Shown piece after piece: positions 9,979 to 18,859 of a DNA stretch of 64,000 nucleotides (position 1 is the stretch's first letter; every line of letters starts with the position of its first letter). The position numbers and the translations under genes are program-made. The notes beneath the pieces are model-generated. The model saw only the letters and a list, made by a program, of their open reading frames with translations, did no database searches and was not told the DNA's origin. The DNA comes from Gelatiniphilus marinus (lineage in GTDB: Bacteria; Bacteroidota; Bacteroidia; Flavobacteriales; Flavobacteriaceae), in NCBI RefSeq assembly GCF_042678305.1, contig NZ_JBHUDT010000006.1, one strand, 5' to 3'.

Positions 9979-10484
9979 ATGATTTCTAATGATAAAATTA
10001 CTCGATTTTTTTATACCGTAGATTATTTTTGTAAGTATAAAACTAAATTCTCAACCAAAACACAATGCCCAATAATTCTATAAAATGAAGAACAGAAAAT
10101 ATAAAATAAACGATAGCGAAGTTATCACTACTTTGGTCTTGGTTTGCCGCTGTTTAAAGCATTTTTACATCAACCAGAAACCCTGAGTGCCGTTCTAGTT
10201 TATTGATACTTTATCTTATAACTTGTTAGTGAAATTACAAAGTAAGTTTGTACTGCAAGGGTTATCTCTATATTTATCTGTTGTTTAGGGATATGTTCTG
10301 GTATTTCCTTTTTGTATTTTACCGCAATAAGTGCGTACCATTACAAAAGAAAAAAAACAATTCAAGGTTAAACTTTATTACCAAACTAATTTTTGGTTTA
10401 GTGGCTAATGCCTTCTACCCAACCAAACCAAATATTAATAGATTAAAAAAATTGGATAAGTTTTATCGAACTCAGGTTAATTAA
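9979..10484 (+). pseudogene. decayed IS982-family transposase remnant
   Basis: Pieces in different frames align in order with an IS982-type transposase. First, 9979 onward reads MISNDKITRFFYTVDYFCK, the usual family N-terminus. After a frameshift, 10085 onward reads NDSEVITTLVLVCRCLKHFYIN, the family's SDSE...LKHFY block. About 10205-10300 then gives LSYN..LVKLQSKFVLQ.LSLYL, matching its SYNRFVELQ block. The catalytic core is missing. About 10368-10430 reads NFITKLIFGLVANAFYPTKP, like the family C-terminus. Multiple stops, frameshifts and an internal deletion make it inactive. I could not define terminal inverted repeats. Identification is from memory of family motifs. Confidence 0.7.
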
Positions 10485-11813
10485 TTATTCCGTTTCAAAC
10501 AAACCTTTTAAAACCTCAAGATCTTCTGGCTTTGCAATAATGTTTTTGGCTTTGTTTAATACAAAATAGGTTGGTGTTGCTGTTACAGCATAACTGTTGC
10601 CAATGGGGTTGTCCCATTTGTCTTGGCCGTAAATATGTATAAAATCGGGGAAATCGTAAGTGAGGTCTTTCCATCTATAAGGCTCTTCTTCTAGTCCTAT
10701 GGCAATAACTTGTAATGCTCCTGTTTCTTGGGTTTTTAAAAAGTTTTGCAATTGTGGTATTTCGTCTAAACAGTGCGAGCAGGTACTGCTCCAAAACAGG
10801 ATAATGTAATTTTGGGCTGTATCTAATTCGCTCAATTTTTTTGTGGTAACAGTGTTGTTTTCTGTAATTTCAAAAGAAAAATCTGGTGCTTTACTTCCTA
10901 TGGATAGGCTTTTAAAAAGTAACAATCCATCAATCAATTCTTGGTCATTTAGTGTTTTTGCTATCTCTATCAAATAGCTTTCTGCGATATAGTTGGCTAC
11001 ATTCTCGAATCCTAAATCTGCCATTTGTTGCCACAAATCTACTAACAAGACGCGTTTTATTTTATCTGGGGCCTGCTTCATGGCGTTGCAAAATACATCG
11101 ATGTTGTTTTTGTAATTGGTAACTTCATCTGTATTATCAGATGACATCCCAAAGACGTAATTTAGCATCCGTTCGTCAAAAAAATTAGAGCTTTGCAAAA
11201 TTTTGTTGTTAAAATCCAGATTATCGAAATAATGGGCTTTTAAATTGCTTACATAGGTTTTTACGTCCTGAAAAGTATCGGGAATATAGGGACGGTTTGC
11301 TTTAATAAATTCTAGTGCTATGGTTGCTTTGGCTAAGGTCTCAAAACTAGATTGTGCTTCGCGCTGGGTATTAAAAATAGACTTTAAAGCCAGTGTATCT
11401 TTACTTTCTTCTCTGTAAAATTTACCGATGCTATGGGTTATCATAGACATGCTATTGGTGTAAGATTCAAGTAATTTGTTTTCAGTCGAAGATTTAAAAT
11501 CGATACCGGTTTCAGAATTAAACGTAAACTCTATATCTTCCTTTCCGTTGTAAATAAGATCGAAATTATAATCTTCTTGCGGAATGGCATACACAATTCT
11601 GTACATGCCTTTGCTTACTGTAGAATCTAATTTAAATTCTAGGATGCCTTCTTTAATTTCTGCGTTTGTAATATATTCTGAAACCGTGGGAGTTACTTTG
11701 TATAACAAGGCTATATTATAATCTTGAGCTGGTGTAAAGGTGCCTTTAATAGTGTGTTGCCCAAAAAAGATGGTTGGCAGTAAAACCGCTAAGGCAACAA
11801 GTTCTTTTAACAT
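10485..11813 (-). CDS. TlpA-like thioredoxin-fold protein, secreted or periplasmic
   Basis: A 442-residue protein with an N-terminal signal peptide (MLKELVALAVLLPTIFFGQ), a beta-rich N-terminal region (20-120) resembling the DUF4369-like part of Bacteroidota thiol-disulfide proteins, a helical middle, and a C-terminal thioredoxin/TlpA domain from about 310. The active site reads FWSSTCSHCLDE (CSHC instead of the usual CxPC), and the cis-proline loop is ATPTYFV. It probably acts in periplasmic disulfide reduction or exchange. Substrates are unknown. It lies 29 bp downstream of mfd on the same strand and may be cotranscribed. Confidence 0.85.
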   Translation of the reverse strand: MLKELVALAVLLPTIFFGQHTIKGTFTPAQDYNIALLYKVTPTVSEYITNAEIKEGILEFKLDSTVSKGMYRIVYAIPQEDYNFDLIYNGKEDIEFTFNSETGIDFKSSTENKLLESYTNSMSMITHSIGKFYREESKDTLALKSIFNTQREAQSSFETLAKATIALEFIKANRPYIPDTFQDVKTYVSNLKAHYFDNLDFNNKILQSSNFFDERMLNYVFGMSSDNTDEVTNYKNNIDVFCNAMKQAPDKIKRVLLVDLWQQMADLGFENVANYIAESYLIEIAKTLNDQELIDGLLLFKSLSIGSKAPDFSFEITENNTVTTKKLSELDTAQNYIILFWSSTCSHCLDEIPQLQNFLKTQETGALQVIAIGLEEEPYRWKDLTYDFPDFIHIYGQDKWDNPIGNSYAVTATPTYFVLNKAKNIIAKPEDLEVLKGLFETE

Positions 11814-11842
11814 GATTTTAATTTATTTTAATAAAACAATAA

Positions 11843-14800
11843 TCAAGCCATAATAGGTTTTAAAAGTGCCAAGGCTTGTTTTACGGTTTTAACGGCATTA
11901 AAAGTAAGCAATAACCTAAGACCATTTCGGGTTTGCTTTTCTTTAATCTTGCAAATGCCCGGGTTTGCTTGCACAAATTTAAGCACTTTTGTAAAACTTT
12001 CGCTTTGGTAAAACTTACTTTGCTGATCGGTTATAAAATACCCCACAAATTTACCTTGTTTCATGATAACTTTTTCGAATCCTAATGTTGTGGCCATCCA
12101 CTTTATTTGGACACTACTCAATAAATCAGTTACTTGTGTTGGCAATTCCCCAAATCGGTCTATGAGGTCTAACTCAAATTTTTGTAATTCTGCTTCGGTT
12201 TTTAAGTTGTTTAATTGGGTGTACAGGTTTAGTCGTTCTGCAATATTATTTACGTAATCGTCTGGAAAAAGCAATTCGAAATCGGTATCAATGGTTACCT
12301 CTTTTACATAAGCTTTATCGGTTTCATCTTCATCATACAAATCTTTAAACTCGTTTTCTTTAAGTTCTTCAATGGCTTCATTTAGTATTTTTTGATAGGT
12401 ATCGAAACCTATTTCGTTTATAAAACCGCTTTGTTCGCCACCCAATAAATCTCCGGCTCCACGAATTTCTAAATCTTTCATGGCGATATTAAAACCACTG
12501 CCCAACTCTGTAAATTGCTCTAAAGCGGTGATACGTTTTCTGGCATCATCGGTCATTGCAGAATATTCAGGGGTTATAAAATAGCAAAAGGCTTTTTTGT
12601 TGCTTCTACCCACGCGACCACGCATTTGGTGCAAATCGCTCAACCCGAAATTATTGGCGTTATTTATAAAAATGGTGTTGGCATTTGGCACATCCAATCC
12701 ACTTTCAACAATGGTGGTACTTACCAAAACATCGAAAGCACCATCCATAAATTGAAGCATGAGTTCTTCAAGTTTTTTACCTTCCATTTGCCCATGGCCA
12801 ATGCCAATTTTTGCATCGGGTACTAAACGCTGTAACATGCCGGCAACTTCTTTTATGTTTTCTATGCGATTATGAATGAAAAATATTTGCCCGCCACGTT
12901 GAATCTCGTAACTTACTGCATCGCGAATGGTTTCTTCGTTAAAACGGATAACATGGCTTTCAATGGGGTAACGGTTTGGCGGTGGTGTAGTAATTACCGA
13001 TAAATCGCGTGCCGCCATTAAACTGAATTGTAAGGTACGCGGAATTGGTGTTGCGGTTAGCGTTAGCACATCTACATTGTCTTTTAAAGTCTTTAGTTTT
13101 TCTTTTACTGAAACTCCAAATTTTTGCTCTTCATCGACAATCAACAATCCTAAATCTTTAAACTTTACGTTTTTGTTGACTAATTGATGTGTACCAATAA
13201 TAATATCGACATTTCCTTTTTCTAAGCCCTCTAAAGTTTCGCGCTTTTCTTTAGCGGTTCTAAATCGATTTACATAATCTACCGTTACAGGAAAATTCTT
13301 TAAACGCTGCTTAAAGGTTCTGGAATGTTGGTAAGCCAAAATGGTAGTTGGCACCAAAACGGCCACTTGTTTGCCATTATCTACGGCTTTAAAGGCTGCA
13401 CGAATGGCCACTTCGGTTTTACCAAAACCCACATCGCCACAAACCAGTCGGTCCATGGGGCGTTCGCTTTCCATATCCGCTTTAATATCTGCGGTTGCCG
13501 TACTTTGGTCTGGTGTGTCTTCATAAATAAAAGAGGCTTCCAACTCGTGTTGCATGTAACTGTCTGGATTGTACCGGTAACCTTTTTGGGTTTTACGCTT
13601 TGCGTACAATTTTATTAAGTTGAAAGCCACATGTTTTACCCGAGCTTTTGTTTTTTGTTTAAGGGTTTTCCAAGCTTTACTACCAAGTTTGTAAATTTTG
13701 GGAGGTTTGCCGTCTTTACCGTTAAACTTGGTAATTTTATGTAACGAATGGATACTTAAATACAGCACATCGCGCTCGCCGTAAACCAATTTTATGGCTT
13801 CTTGTTTTTTGCCTTCAACATCAATTTTTTGGAGTCCGCCAAAACGCCCAATACCGTGGTCTATATGGGTTACATAATCGCCAATATCTAAATTTGTAAG
13901 TTCCTTTAAAGTAATGGCCTGCTTTTTGGCGTAACCACTTTTTAGATGAAACTTATGGTAACGCTCAAAAATTTGATGATCGGTATAACACACCATTTTG
14001 TTATCATGATCTACAAAACCTTGATGCAACGATAAAATGATGGTTTGATATTGCTTGACATCGAGATTGGAATCGTCGAAAATATCATGGAACCGTTTTG
14101 CTTGCTGCTCGCTAATGCAAGCAATATAATTGGTGTAACCCTTTTCGTGATTGGTATTTAAGTCTTCTATTAAAAGGTTGAATTGTTTATTAAACGCGGG
14201 TTGCGGTGTGGTGTTGAAAACGATTTGGTTTACGCCATTACGAGAATCATGCGACGTTTCACTAACAACGACATTATTTTTAAAAACAGACGTTGTTCCA
14301 AACTCAATAATCGAAAAATCGAGTAATTGCTTTTTTAACAATTCAGAATTACTAAATAACTCATCTGGTTGGGCATGTTTTAATTCGGAGTCGAGTAATT
14401 TGAAAGCCTCTTCGGCTTTTTCATAAAAATCGTCTATTCGAGCAAAGAACAGATTTGCATTTTTAAAACAAACCACTGTTTTTTGAGCGATATATTTTAA
14501 GAAACTTTGGCGGTTTTCGTTTAATAATTTCTTGGCAACATTGGGGATGATATTAATTTTTTTTATCTGCTCTAAAGAAAGCTGGGTTTCTACATCGAAG
14601 GTTCTGATGCTATCTACCTCATCGCCAAAAAATTCGATACGATAAGGTTCATCGTGCGAAAACGAAAACACATCCACAATACCGCCGCGTACCGAAAACT
14701 CTCCGGGTTCGGTTACAAAATCAACACGCTTAAATTGGTACTCGAACAGTACTTCGTTTACAAAATCGATGCTTATTTTATCGTTTACCGATACTTTTAA

Positions 14801-15226
14801 GGTGTTGCGTTCCAACTCTTTTCGGGTAACCACTTTCTCGAAAAGCGCATCGGGATAGGTAACAATTATGGCTGGTTTTTTTTGCGAATTTATACGGTTT
14901 AAAACCTCGGCACGAAGCAGTACGTTAGCATTATCGGTTTCATCAATTTGGTAAGGCCTGCGGTAGCTGCCCGGGTAAAACAGCACATCTTTTGGGTTGC
15001 ACAATTGCTCTAAATCGTTAAGGTAGTGTGCGGCTTCTTCTTTATCGTTAAAAACAATTAGAAAAGGTTTTTCGGCATGTTTAAAAAGACTTGAAATGAC
15101 AAATGAAAAAGACGACCCAACGAGTCCTTTTAAATGTGTTTTGTTTTGAGTTTGGGCAATAGCGTTTTGCAGATTTTGCATTTGCAAAGTCTGTAGATAG
15201 GTTTGCGAGAGATTGGATGGACTCAC
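11843..15226 (-). CDS. mfd: transcription-repair coupling factor
   Basis: A 1127-residue ATP-dependent translocase that removes RNA polymerase stalled at lesions and recruits UvrA. The UvrB-like N-terminal modules occupy about 1-400 (VLFYPGSYRRPYQ, EPGEFSVRGGIVDVFS). The RNA-polymerase-interacting CarD-like domain is around 460-530 (IGDYVTHIDHGIGRF). The helicase core includes Walker A CGDVGFGKTEVA, the DEEQ box (IVDEEQKFGV), TATPIPRTL and RGRVGRS. The C-terminal TRCF domain occupies the last ~120 residues. Length matches the family. The start is preceded by a recognisable promoter at 15250-15276. Confidence 0.98.
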   Translation of the reverse strand: MSPSNLSQTYLQTLQMQNLQNAIAQTQNKTHLKGLVGSSFSFVISSLFKHAEKPFLIVFNDKEEAAHYLNDLEQLCNPKDVLFYPGSYRRPYQIDETDNANVLLRAEVLNRINSQKKPAIIVTYPDALFEKVVTRKELERNTLKVSVNDKISIDFVNEVLFEYQFKRVDFVTEPGEFSVRGGIVDVFSFSHDEPYRIEFFGDEVDSIRTFDVETQLSLEQIKKINIIPNVAKKLLNENRQSFLKYIAQKTVVCFKNANLFFARIDDFYEKAEEAFKLLDSELKHAQPDELFSNSELLKKQLLDFSIIEFGTTSVFKNNVVVSETSHDSRNGVNQIVFNTTPQPAFNKQFNLLIEDLNTNHEKGYTNYIACISEQQAKRFHDIFDDSNLDVKQYQTIILSLHQGFVDHDNKMVCYTDHQIFERYHKFHLKSGYAKKQAITLKELTNLDIGDYVTHIDHGIGRFGGLQKIDVEGKKQEAIKLVYGERDVLYLSIHSLHKITKFNGKDGKPPKIYKLGSKAWKTLKQKTKARVKHVAFNLIKLYAKRKTQKGYRYNPDSYMQHELEASFIYEDTPDQSTATADIKADMESERPMDRLVCGDVGFGKTEVAIRAAFKAVDNGKQVAVLVPTTILAYQHSRTFKQRLKNFPVTVDYVNRFRTAKEKRETLEGLEKGNVDIIIGTHQLVNKNVKFKDLGLLIVDEEQKFGVSVKEKLKTLKDNVDVLTLTATPIPRTLQFSLMAARDLSVITTPPPNRYPIESHVIRFNEETIRDAVSYEIQRGGQIFFIHNRIENIKEVAGMLQRLVPDAKIGIGHGQMEGKKLEELMLQFMDGAFDVLVSTTIVESGLDVPNANTIFINNANNFGLSDLHQMRGRVGRSNKKAFCYFITPEYSAMTDDARKRITALEQFTELGSGFNIAMKDLEIRGAGDLLGGEQSGFINEIGFDTYQKILNEAIEELKENEFKDLYDEDETDKAYVKEVTIDTDFELLFPDDYVNNIAERLNLYTQLNNLKTEAELQKFELDLIDRFGELPTQVTDLLSSVQIKWMATTLGFEKVIMKQGKFVGYFITDQQSKFYQSESFTKVLKFVQANPGICKIKEKQTRNGLRLLLTFNAVKTVKQALALLKPIMA

Positions 15227-15249
15227 CTAATTATTAAATTTTAAGATTG

Positions 15250-15276
15250 CAAATATACGGTTTACAATTATTTCAA
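15250..15276 (-). promoter_or_regulatory. promoter of mfd (Bacteroidota type)
   Basis: On the minus strand a TTG (15274-15276) and a TATATTTG -7 box (15250-15257) are separated by 16 bp, matching the Bacteroidota TTG/TAnnTTTG pattern apart from a slightly short spacer. The predicted start site is about 15-20 nt before the mfd ATG. Confidence 0.6.
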
Positions 15277-15368
15277 TTACGATTTTGTAATAAATCGTTA
15301 CTGTTTGCTTTTTTATGTTTTTTTGAATTTAGAGCATCACTTGGCTTTGTTAGAAAAAATGTCGAACT

Positions 15369-15428
15369 TCGTTTAACGATTGAATATCGATAATTTATAA
15401 CAATCGATATTCAAATTCAATTAAACGA
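15369..15428. repeat. large imperfect inverted repeat upstream of mfd
   Basis: A perfect 12-bp stem (ttgaatatcgat at 15380-15391, atcgatattcaa at 15403-15414) with an 11-nt loop is enclosed by outer arms tcgtttaa (15369-15376) and ttaaacga (15421-15428). There is no T-run on either side, so it does not look like a terminator. Function unknown. Confidence 0.6.
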
Positions 15429-15486
15429 ATCGCTCCATAAATAAAAAAACATCAAATTTAAAACCATAATATTGCAAGTAAGTTCG

Positions 15487-15636
15487 TTAGGGATTGCAGC
15501 GGCTTCCTTTTTAAAGACAAAAAAGAATTGGTTTTGGCCAAACTGAAATTTAACAGATTGCCACGTCCTTCGTCCTCGCAATGACGCTTTAAAAAGATAT
15601 AGCGGAAAGCCCGACCCGATAGGGTAACGCCCAAAT
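15487..15636 (-). repeat. composite Bacteroidota interspersed repeat with a nested REP-like half-element
   Basis: Read on the minus strand, the block starts with gggcgttaccctatcgggt and ggtcggg-ctttccgctatatcttttt and ends with aaaaaggaagccgctgcaat plus ccctaacg. I recognise these as the two ends of a repeat widely scattered in Bacteroidota genomes. Between them, at 15554-15586, sits a REP-like arm (cagattgccacg to cgcaatgacg on the plus strand) of the same family that is abundant at 35-40 kb. No real gene is present: a short reading frame across it is repeat translated by chance. Confidence 0.6.
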
Positions 15637-15692
15637 ACAATGAGATGGGATTTTACATTCTTTTTGGTGCTTAACTTCTAATAAAATTCAGT

Positions 15693-15700
15693 TACTTTTG
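15693..15700 (+). promoter_or_regulatory. -7 box of holB, implying a leaderless transcript
   Basis: The sequence tacttttg matches TAnnTTTG exactly and ends four bases before the holB ATG at 15705. With the usual distance from -7 box to start site, transcription would begin at or next to the A of the start codon. Confidence 0.5.
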
Positions 15701-15704
15701 TTTT

Positions 15705-16856
15705 ATGCTTTTTAAGGATATTTTAGGACAAGAACATATTAAAAAACATTTAACGCAAAGTGTGGATAATGGCCGGATACCCCATGCCCAACTATTTGTT
15801 GGCAACGAAGGTTCTGGCACTTTGCCCATGGCCATTGCTTATGCGCGTTACATTTTATGTGCTAATTCTGGTGGCGATAATACTTCGGGAAACGCTGCTT
15901 GTAACTTAAAATTCAATCATTTTTCGCATCCCGATTTACACTTTGCTTTTCCGGTAACCACCAGCGATAAGGTAAAAAGCAAACCGGTATCTAGTTTTTA
16001 TTTGGATGAGTGGCGCCAATTGCTAAAGGAACAGCCTTACGGCAATTTGTTTGATTGGTACAAACTGCTTGGTGTTGATAATAAACAGGGGCAAATTGGG
16101 GTTGATGAAGCGCATGATATTGTAAAATCGCTTACGCTGAAATCTTATGAAGGCGGTTACAAAGTAATGCTGATTTGGATGGCCGAAAAAATGCATACCG
16201 CATGTGCCAACAAACTTTTAAAGCTTATTGAAGAGCCGCCAAATAAAACGGTATTTATTTTAATTGCCGAAGATGAAGAGCAGCTAATAAGCACCATTAA
16301 ATCGCGTTGCCAAGTTTTGCATTTTCCGCCATTGGCCGAAGACGTAATAAAAAACGCCTTGGTAAAGCAGTACAACATTGATGCTAATGAAGCTACAAAA
16401 ATTGCCCACCAATCTAACGGGAATTATAATAAGGCTTGCGATTTGGTATATCAGGATTCTGAGGACATACAATTTGAAACCTGGTTTATTTTCTGGATTC
16501 GCAGTGCTTTTAAAGCCAAAGGCAACAAAGCGGCCATACACGATTTAATTTCTTGGAGTGCCGATATTGCCAAAACAGGGCGCGAAACCCAAAAGCAATT
16601 CCTTAATTTTTGTTTGGATTTTTTTAGACAAGCATTATTGCTAAACTACAACGCTACCAATCTTGTTTTTTTAGAGCCTAAGACCGAAAAATTCAAACTC
16701 GAGAATTTTGCCCCTTTTGTACACGGTAATAATATTATGGAAATAAGCAACGAGCTGCAAGATGCCATTTACCATATTGAGCGCAACGGTAATGCTAAAA
16801 TTATTTTAACCGATTTATCGATTAAATTAACGCGTTTGCTTCATAAAAAAGAATAA
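15705..16856 (+). CDS. holB: DNA polymerase III subunit delta' (clamp-loader subunit)
   Basis: A 383-residue clamp-loader AAA+ protein. The N-terminus MLFKDILGQEHIKKHLTQSV and HAQLFVGNEGSGTLPMAIAYARYILC are characteristic. The P-loop is degenerate (GNEGSGT rather than GxxGxGKT), as expected for delta', which does not hydrolyse ATP. KVMLIWMAEKMHTACANKLLKLIEEPP and STIKSRCQVLHFPPL (SRC motif) are diagnostic. The four-cysteine zinc module usual in this protein is reduced: only Cys residues near 51 and 65 are evident. It is transcribed alone from a promoter that abuts the ATG. Confidence 0.93.
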   Translation: MLFKDILGQEHIKKHLTQSVDNGRIPHAQLFVGNEGSGTLPMAIAYARYILCANSGGDNTSGNAACNLKFNHFSHPDLHFAFPVTTSDKVKSKPVSSFYLDEWRQLLKEQPYGNLFDWYKLLGVDNKQGQIGVDEAHDIVKSLTLKSYEGGYKVMLIWMAEKMHTACANKLLKLIEEPPNKTVFILIAEDEEQLISTIKSRCQVLHFPPLAEDVIKNALVKQYNIDANEATKIAHQSNGNYNKACDLVYQDSEDIQFETWFIFWIRSAFKAKGNKAAIHDLISWSADIAKTGRETQKQFLNFCLDFFRQALLLNYNATNLVFLEPKTEKFKLENFAPFVHGNNIMEISNELQDAIYHIERNGNAKIILTDLSIKLTRLLHKKE

Positions 16857-16906
16857 TAAACTGCTCATTAGGATAAAAAGACAAATCCAAAAATACTTGA
16901 AACAAA

Positions 16907-16938
16907 AAACGCTTTCAGAAATTATCCTAAAAGCGTTT
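16907..16938 (-). terminator. terminator between convergent holB and the Skp-like gene
   Basis: A perfect 9-bp stem (aaacgcttt / aaagcgttt) with a 14-nt loop. On the minus strand it is followed by a T-rich tract, so it mainly terminates the Skp-like gene. It can also form on the plus-strand transcript of holB. Confidence 0.75.
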
Positions 16939-16966
16939 AACTATTTGTTTATTAGTGTTTTATGGC

Positions 16967-17509
16967 TTATTCTTTTTTGTCGGTTTCTTTAGCCGCTTCT
17001 TTATCGGTGCCGTTTAAAGCTTCTAAAATGGTTTGTGTTAAATCGTTATCGTCGGTGCTGTACATAACGGTTGATGCGGCATCTGTAGTTCCTAAAATGT
17101 AGGTATATCCGTTTTTCTTGCCGTAATCTTTTACAAAATCTTTTACTTTAACAATTACAGAATCTATTTCGGTTTGAAAAGATTGGCTTAACAATTGTTG
17201 CTCAAATTGCATTTGCTGTTGTAATTGTTGTTGCTTTTGCTGCAAACCGCTCATTAATTCATGTTGTTTTTTTTGAGATGCCCGTTGCGCTTTCTTTTGG
17301 GTTTCTTGTACTTCTAACTGAAATGCCTTACCTATACTATCGGCTCTTTTCTTAAAAGCTTCTTCTTGAATTTGGAATTTTGCTTCAAGATCTATTTTCT
17401 CCTGGAAATCGTTTATAAGCGTTCCGTTATTTACATATCCTATTTTTGCTTGTTTTTCACAAGAGGATAAAACAATCATTGCCAATACTACGTAAACTAT
17501 ATTTTTCAT
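16967..17509 (-). CDS. OmpH/Skp-family periplasmic chaperone, lipoprotein
   Basis: 180 residues with a lipoprotein signal: MKNIVYVVLAMIVLSSCEKQ, Cys17 as the lipidated residue. The mature part begins KIGYVNNGTLINDFQEK, the Skp/OmpH N-terminal strand, followed by a long Gln/Lys/Glu-rich coiled coil (about 45-120) and the C-terminal VKDFVKDYGKKNGYTYILG typical of the family. Skp-like proteins hold unfolded outer-membrane proteins in the periplasm. Most are soluble, so the lipid anchor is a variation seen in Bacteroidota. A Lys/Glu-rich tail ends the protein. Confidence 0.9.
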   Translation of the reverse strand: MKNIVYVVLAMIVLSSCEKQAKIGYVNNGTLINDFQEKIDLEAKFQIQEEAFKKRADSIGKAFQLEVQETQKKAQRASQKKQHELMSGLQQKQQQLQQQMQFEQQLLSQSFQTEIDSVIVKVKDFVKDYGKKNGYTYILGTTDAASTVMYSTDDNDLTQTILEALNGTDKEAAKETDKKE

Positions 17510-17832
17510 CTGTTTTTTTGTTTAATGTTTTTTTGTTTGATGTTACATTCATATAATCATTTCAAGTGCATGGAAAATTAAATTAAGAATGTTTTATCTG
17601 TTTGGTTATTCTGTTTTTAGGTTTCGCACAAATGTAATAAAGTATGTGATAATTTAAAGCGGAATTATTTTGAATTTAACTTATAACAAAATATTATTGA
17701 TAATTTTTTTGAAATAATTTTTATCTATTAAAAACAAAAGCGTATTAAGCGAATTAAGGCGCTTTTATAAATTAGCCTATCATAGAGTTGTTTGGTTAAC
17801 TAAAAGCTTAAATGCAATAGCGAAAACAAATT
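17510..17832. other. 323-bp intergenic region between the methyltransferase and the Skp-like gene
   Basis: Very AT-rich. It contains a TACATTTG -7 box on the minus strand (17629-17636) for the Skp-like gene, about 120 bp from its start, and a weak inverted repeat (aaaagcg/cgctttt, 17736-17766) that may end a transcript. No coding capacity seen. Confidence 0.55.
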
Positions 17833-18681
17833 TTAATTGTTTTTTATGATATAAATTAATGAAGATGCTTCTTTTGTACCAAGAGATTTTAAATTTGAAA
17901 GCAAACCTATCCAAAAGCCATTAATAAAATTCATTTTTCCGGATTTGTATTTTTCTGAAAGCAGACTTACATAAAACGCATCAAACCACATGGGTTTAAT
18001 TTTAACAACTTTGAAGGCTTGCTTTAAAACTAATTTTGAAACAGATGCTTTGTTAAAATGCCAAAGATGCCTGGGCACATCGTAAGCGGCCCAAAATTGT
18101 TTGTAATGTGTGGCATCGTAACTTTTATAATTGGGTACAGCAATAATTAAATTGCCATTTGGTTTTAATAATTTTTTTAATATCGAAATCTGTTCTTCTA
18201 AATTTGGAAGGTGTTCTAAAACGTGCCAAAGTGTAATAACATCAAAGCTGTTTGGTTGAAACTTTAAAAGTTGATCTGTTTTAAAAACAGCGTTATTGTT
18301 TTTTTTATTGGCAATATCTCGGGCCTGTTCGTTAGGTTCAATTCCAAAAATCTTCCAATTGTTTTGCTTTGCGGTTTGTAAAAAATCGCCAGTTCCGCAT
18401 CCAACATCTAAAAGGTTTTTTTCTTTTGAAGCGAACGAGTTAATTAATTTTAATTTCTTTTTAAGTGAAAATTGCCGAACTAAATGGTATGCTTTTTCAA
18501 ATAGGTTGCGTTGCGAATCTGTATGCGAAATATAATCTTCACTTTTGTAATAATCGGGTAATTTACCTAAAGATGGTTGTGGTGAAGTTTCTAAGAATCC
18601 GTATTCTGAATTTTGTATTAATTCGAATTCCTCTCCTGAAACAGAATGATCTTTTACTTTTAAATAGGTAGTTTTTGCCAC
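17833..18681 (-). CDS. class I SAM-dependent methyltransferase
   Basis: 282 residues. Motif I of a Rossmann-fold methyltransferase is clear: LLDVGCGTGDFLQTA at about 92-106, then the acidic post-motif IFGIEPNEQARD and FDVITLWHVLEHLPN (motif II/III), with LLKPNGNLIIAVPN. The type matches the UbiE/Methyltransf_23-like group. N-terminal residues 1-60 (QNSEYGFLETSPQPSLGKLPDYY) resemble sugar or lipid methyltransferases that act on polyprenyl-linked or cell-surface substrates in Bacteroidota. The substrate cannot be assigned. It lies downstream of mnmG, separated by a parS-like site and a hairpin repeat. Confidence 0.85.
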   Translation of the reverse strand: MAKTTYLKVKDHSVSGEEFELIQNSEYGFLETSPQPSLGKLPDYYKSEDYISHTDSQRNLFEKAYHLVRQFSLKKKLKLINSFASKEKNLLDVGCGTGDFLQTAKQNNWKIFGIEPNEQARDIANKKNNNAVFKTDQLLKFQPNSFDVITLWHVLEHLPNLEEQISILKKLLKPNGNLIIAVPNYKSYDATHYKQFWAAYDVPRHLWHFNKASVSKLVLKQAFKVVKIKPMWFDAFYVSLLSEKYKSGKMNFINGFWIGLLSNLKSLGTKEASSLIYIIKNN

Positions 18682-18759
18682 TAATTCACGAATGTTTTAG
18701 CAAGTTGTTTTCTAAAAATAAATCGCACAATAACGATTTTGTTTTGTTTTCAAAAGCGT

Positions 18760-18779
18760 ATTCCTGCCTCCGCAGGAAT
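18760..18779. repeat. short hairpin repeat, copy 1
   Basis: attcctgc and gcaggaat form an 8-bp perfect stem around a ctcc loop, followed by gaca. The same unit, with loop cttc, recurs at 41976-41995. Both copies sit between genes. Confidence 0.75.
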
Positions 18780-18794
18780 GACAAAAAAACGAAT

Positions 18795-18808
18795 GTTCCA
18801 CGTGGAAC
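18795..18808. promoter_or_regulatory. parS-type centromere site downstream of mnmG
   Basis: gttccacgtggaac is a perfect 14-bp palindrome identical to the core of the parS sites known from pseudomonads and one C/G step away from the Bacillus consensus gtttcacgtgaaac. A second identical copy lies 2,011 bp away at 20806-20819. ParB would bind here to organise the origin region. parA and parB are not in the window. Confidence 0.8.
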
Positions 18809-18859
18809 GTTTCTATTTTTTATAAATACAATAAATAGGCTTTTTAATTTAATATGAGC

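Noticed and set aside
10248..10484. Small reading frame of 78 codons after polA
   Set aside because: It mixes unrelated frames of the IS982 relic. Only its last third matches the transposase C-terminus, so it is not a gene.
15458..15640. Sixty-codon reading frame upstream of holB
   Set aside because: It translates the composite interspersed repeat.
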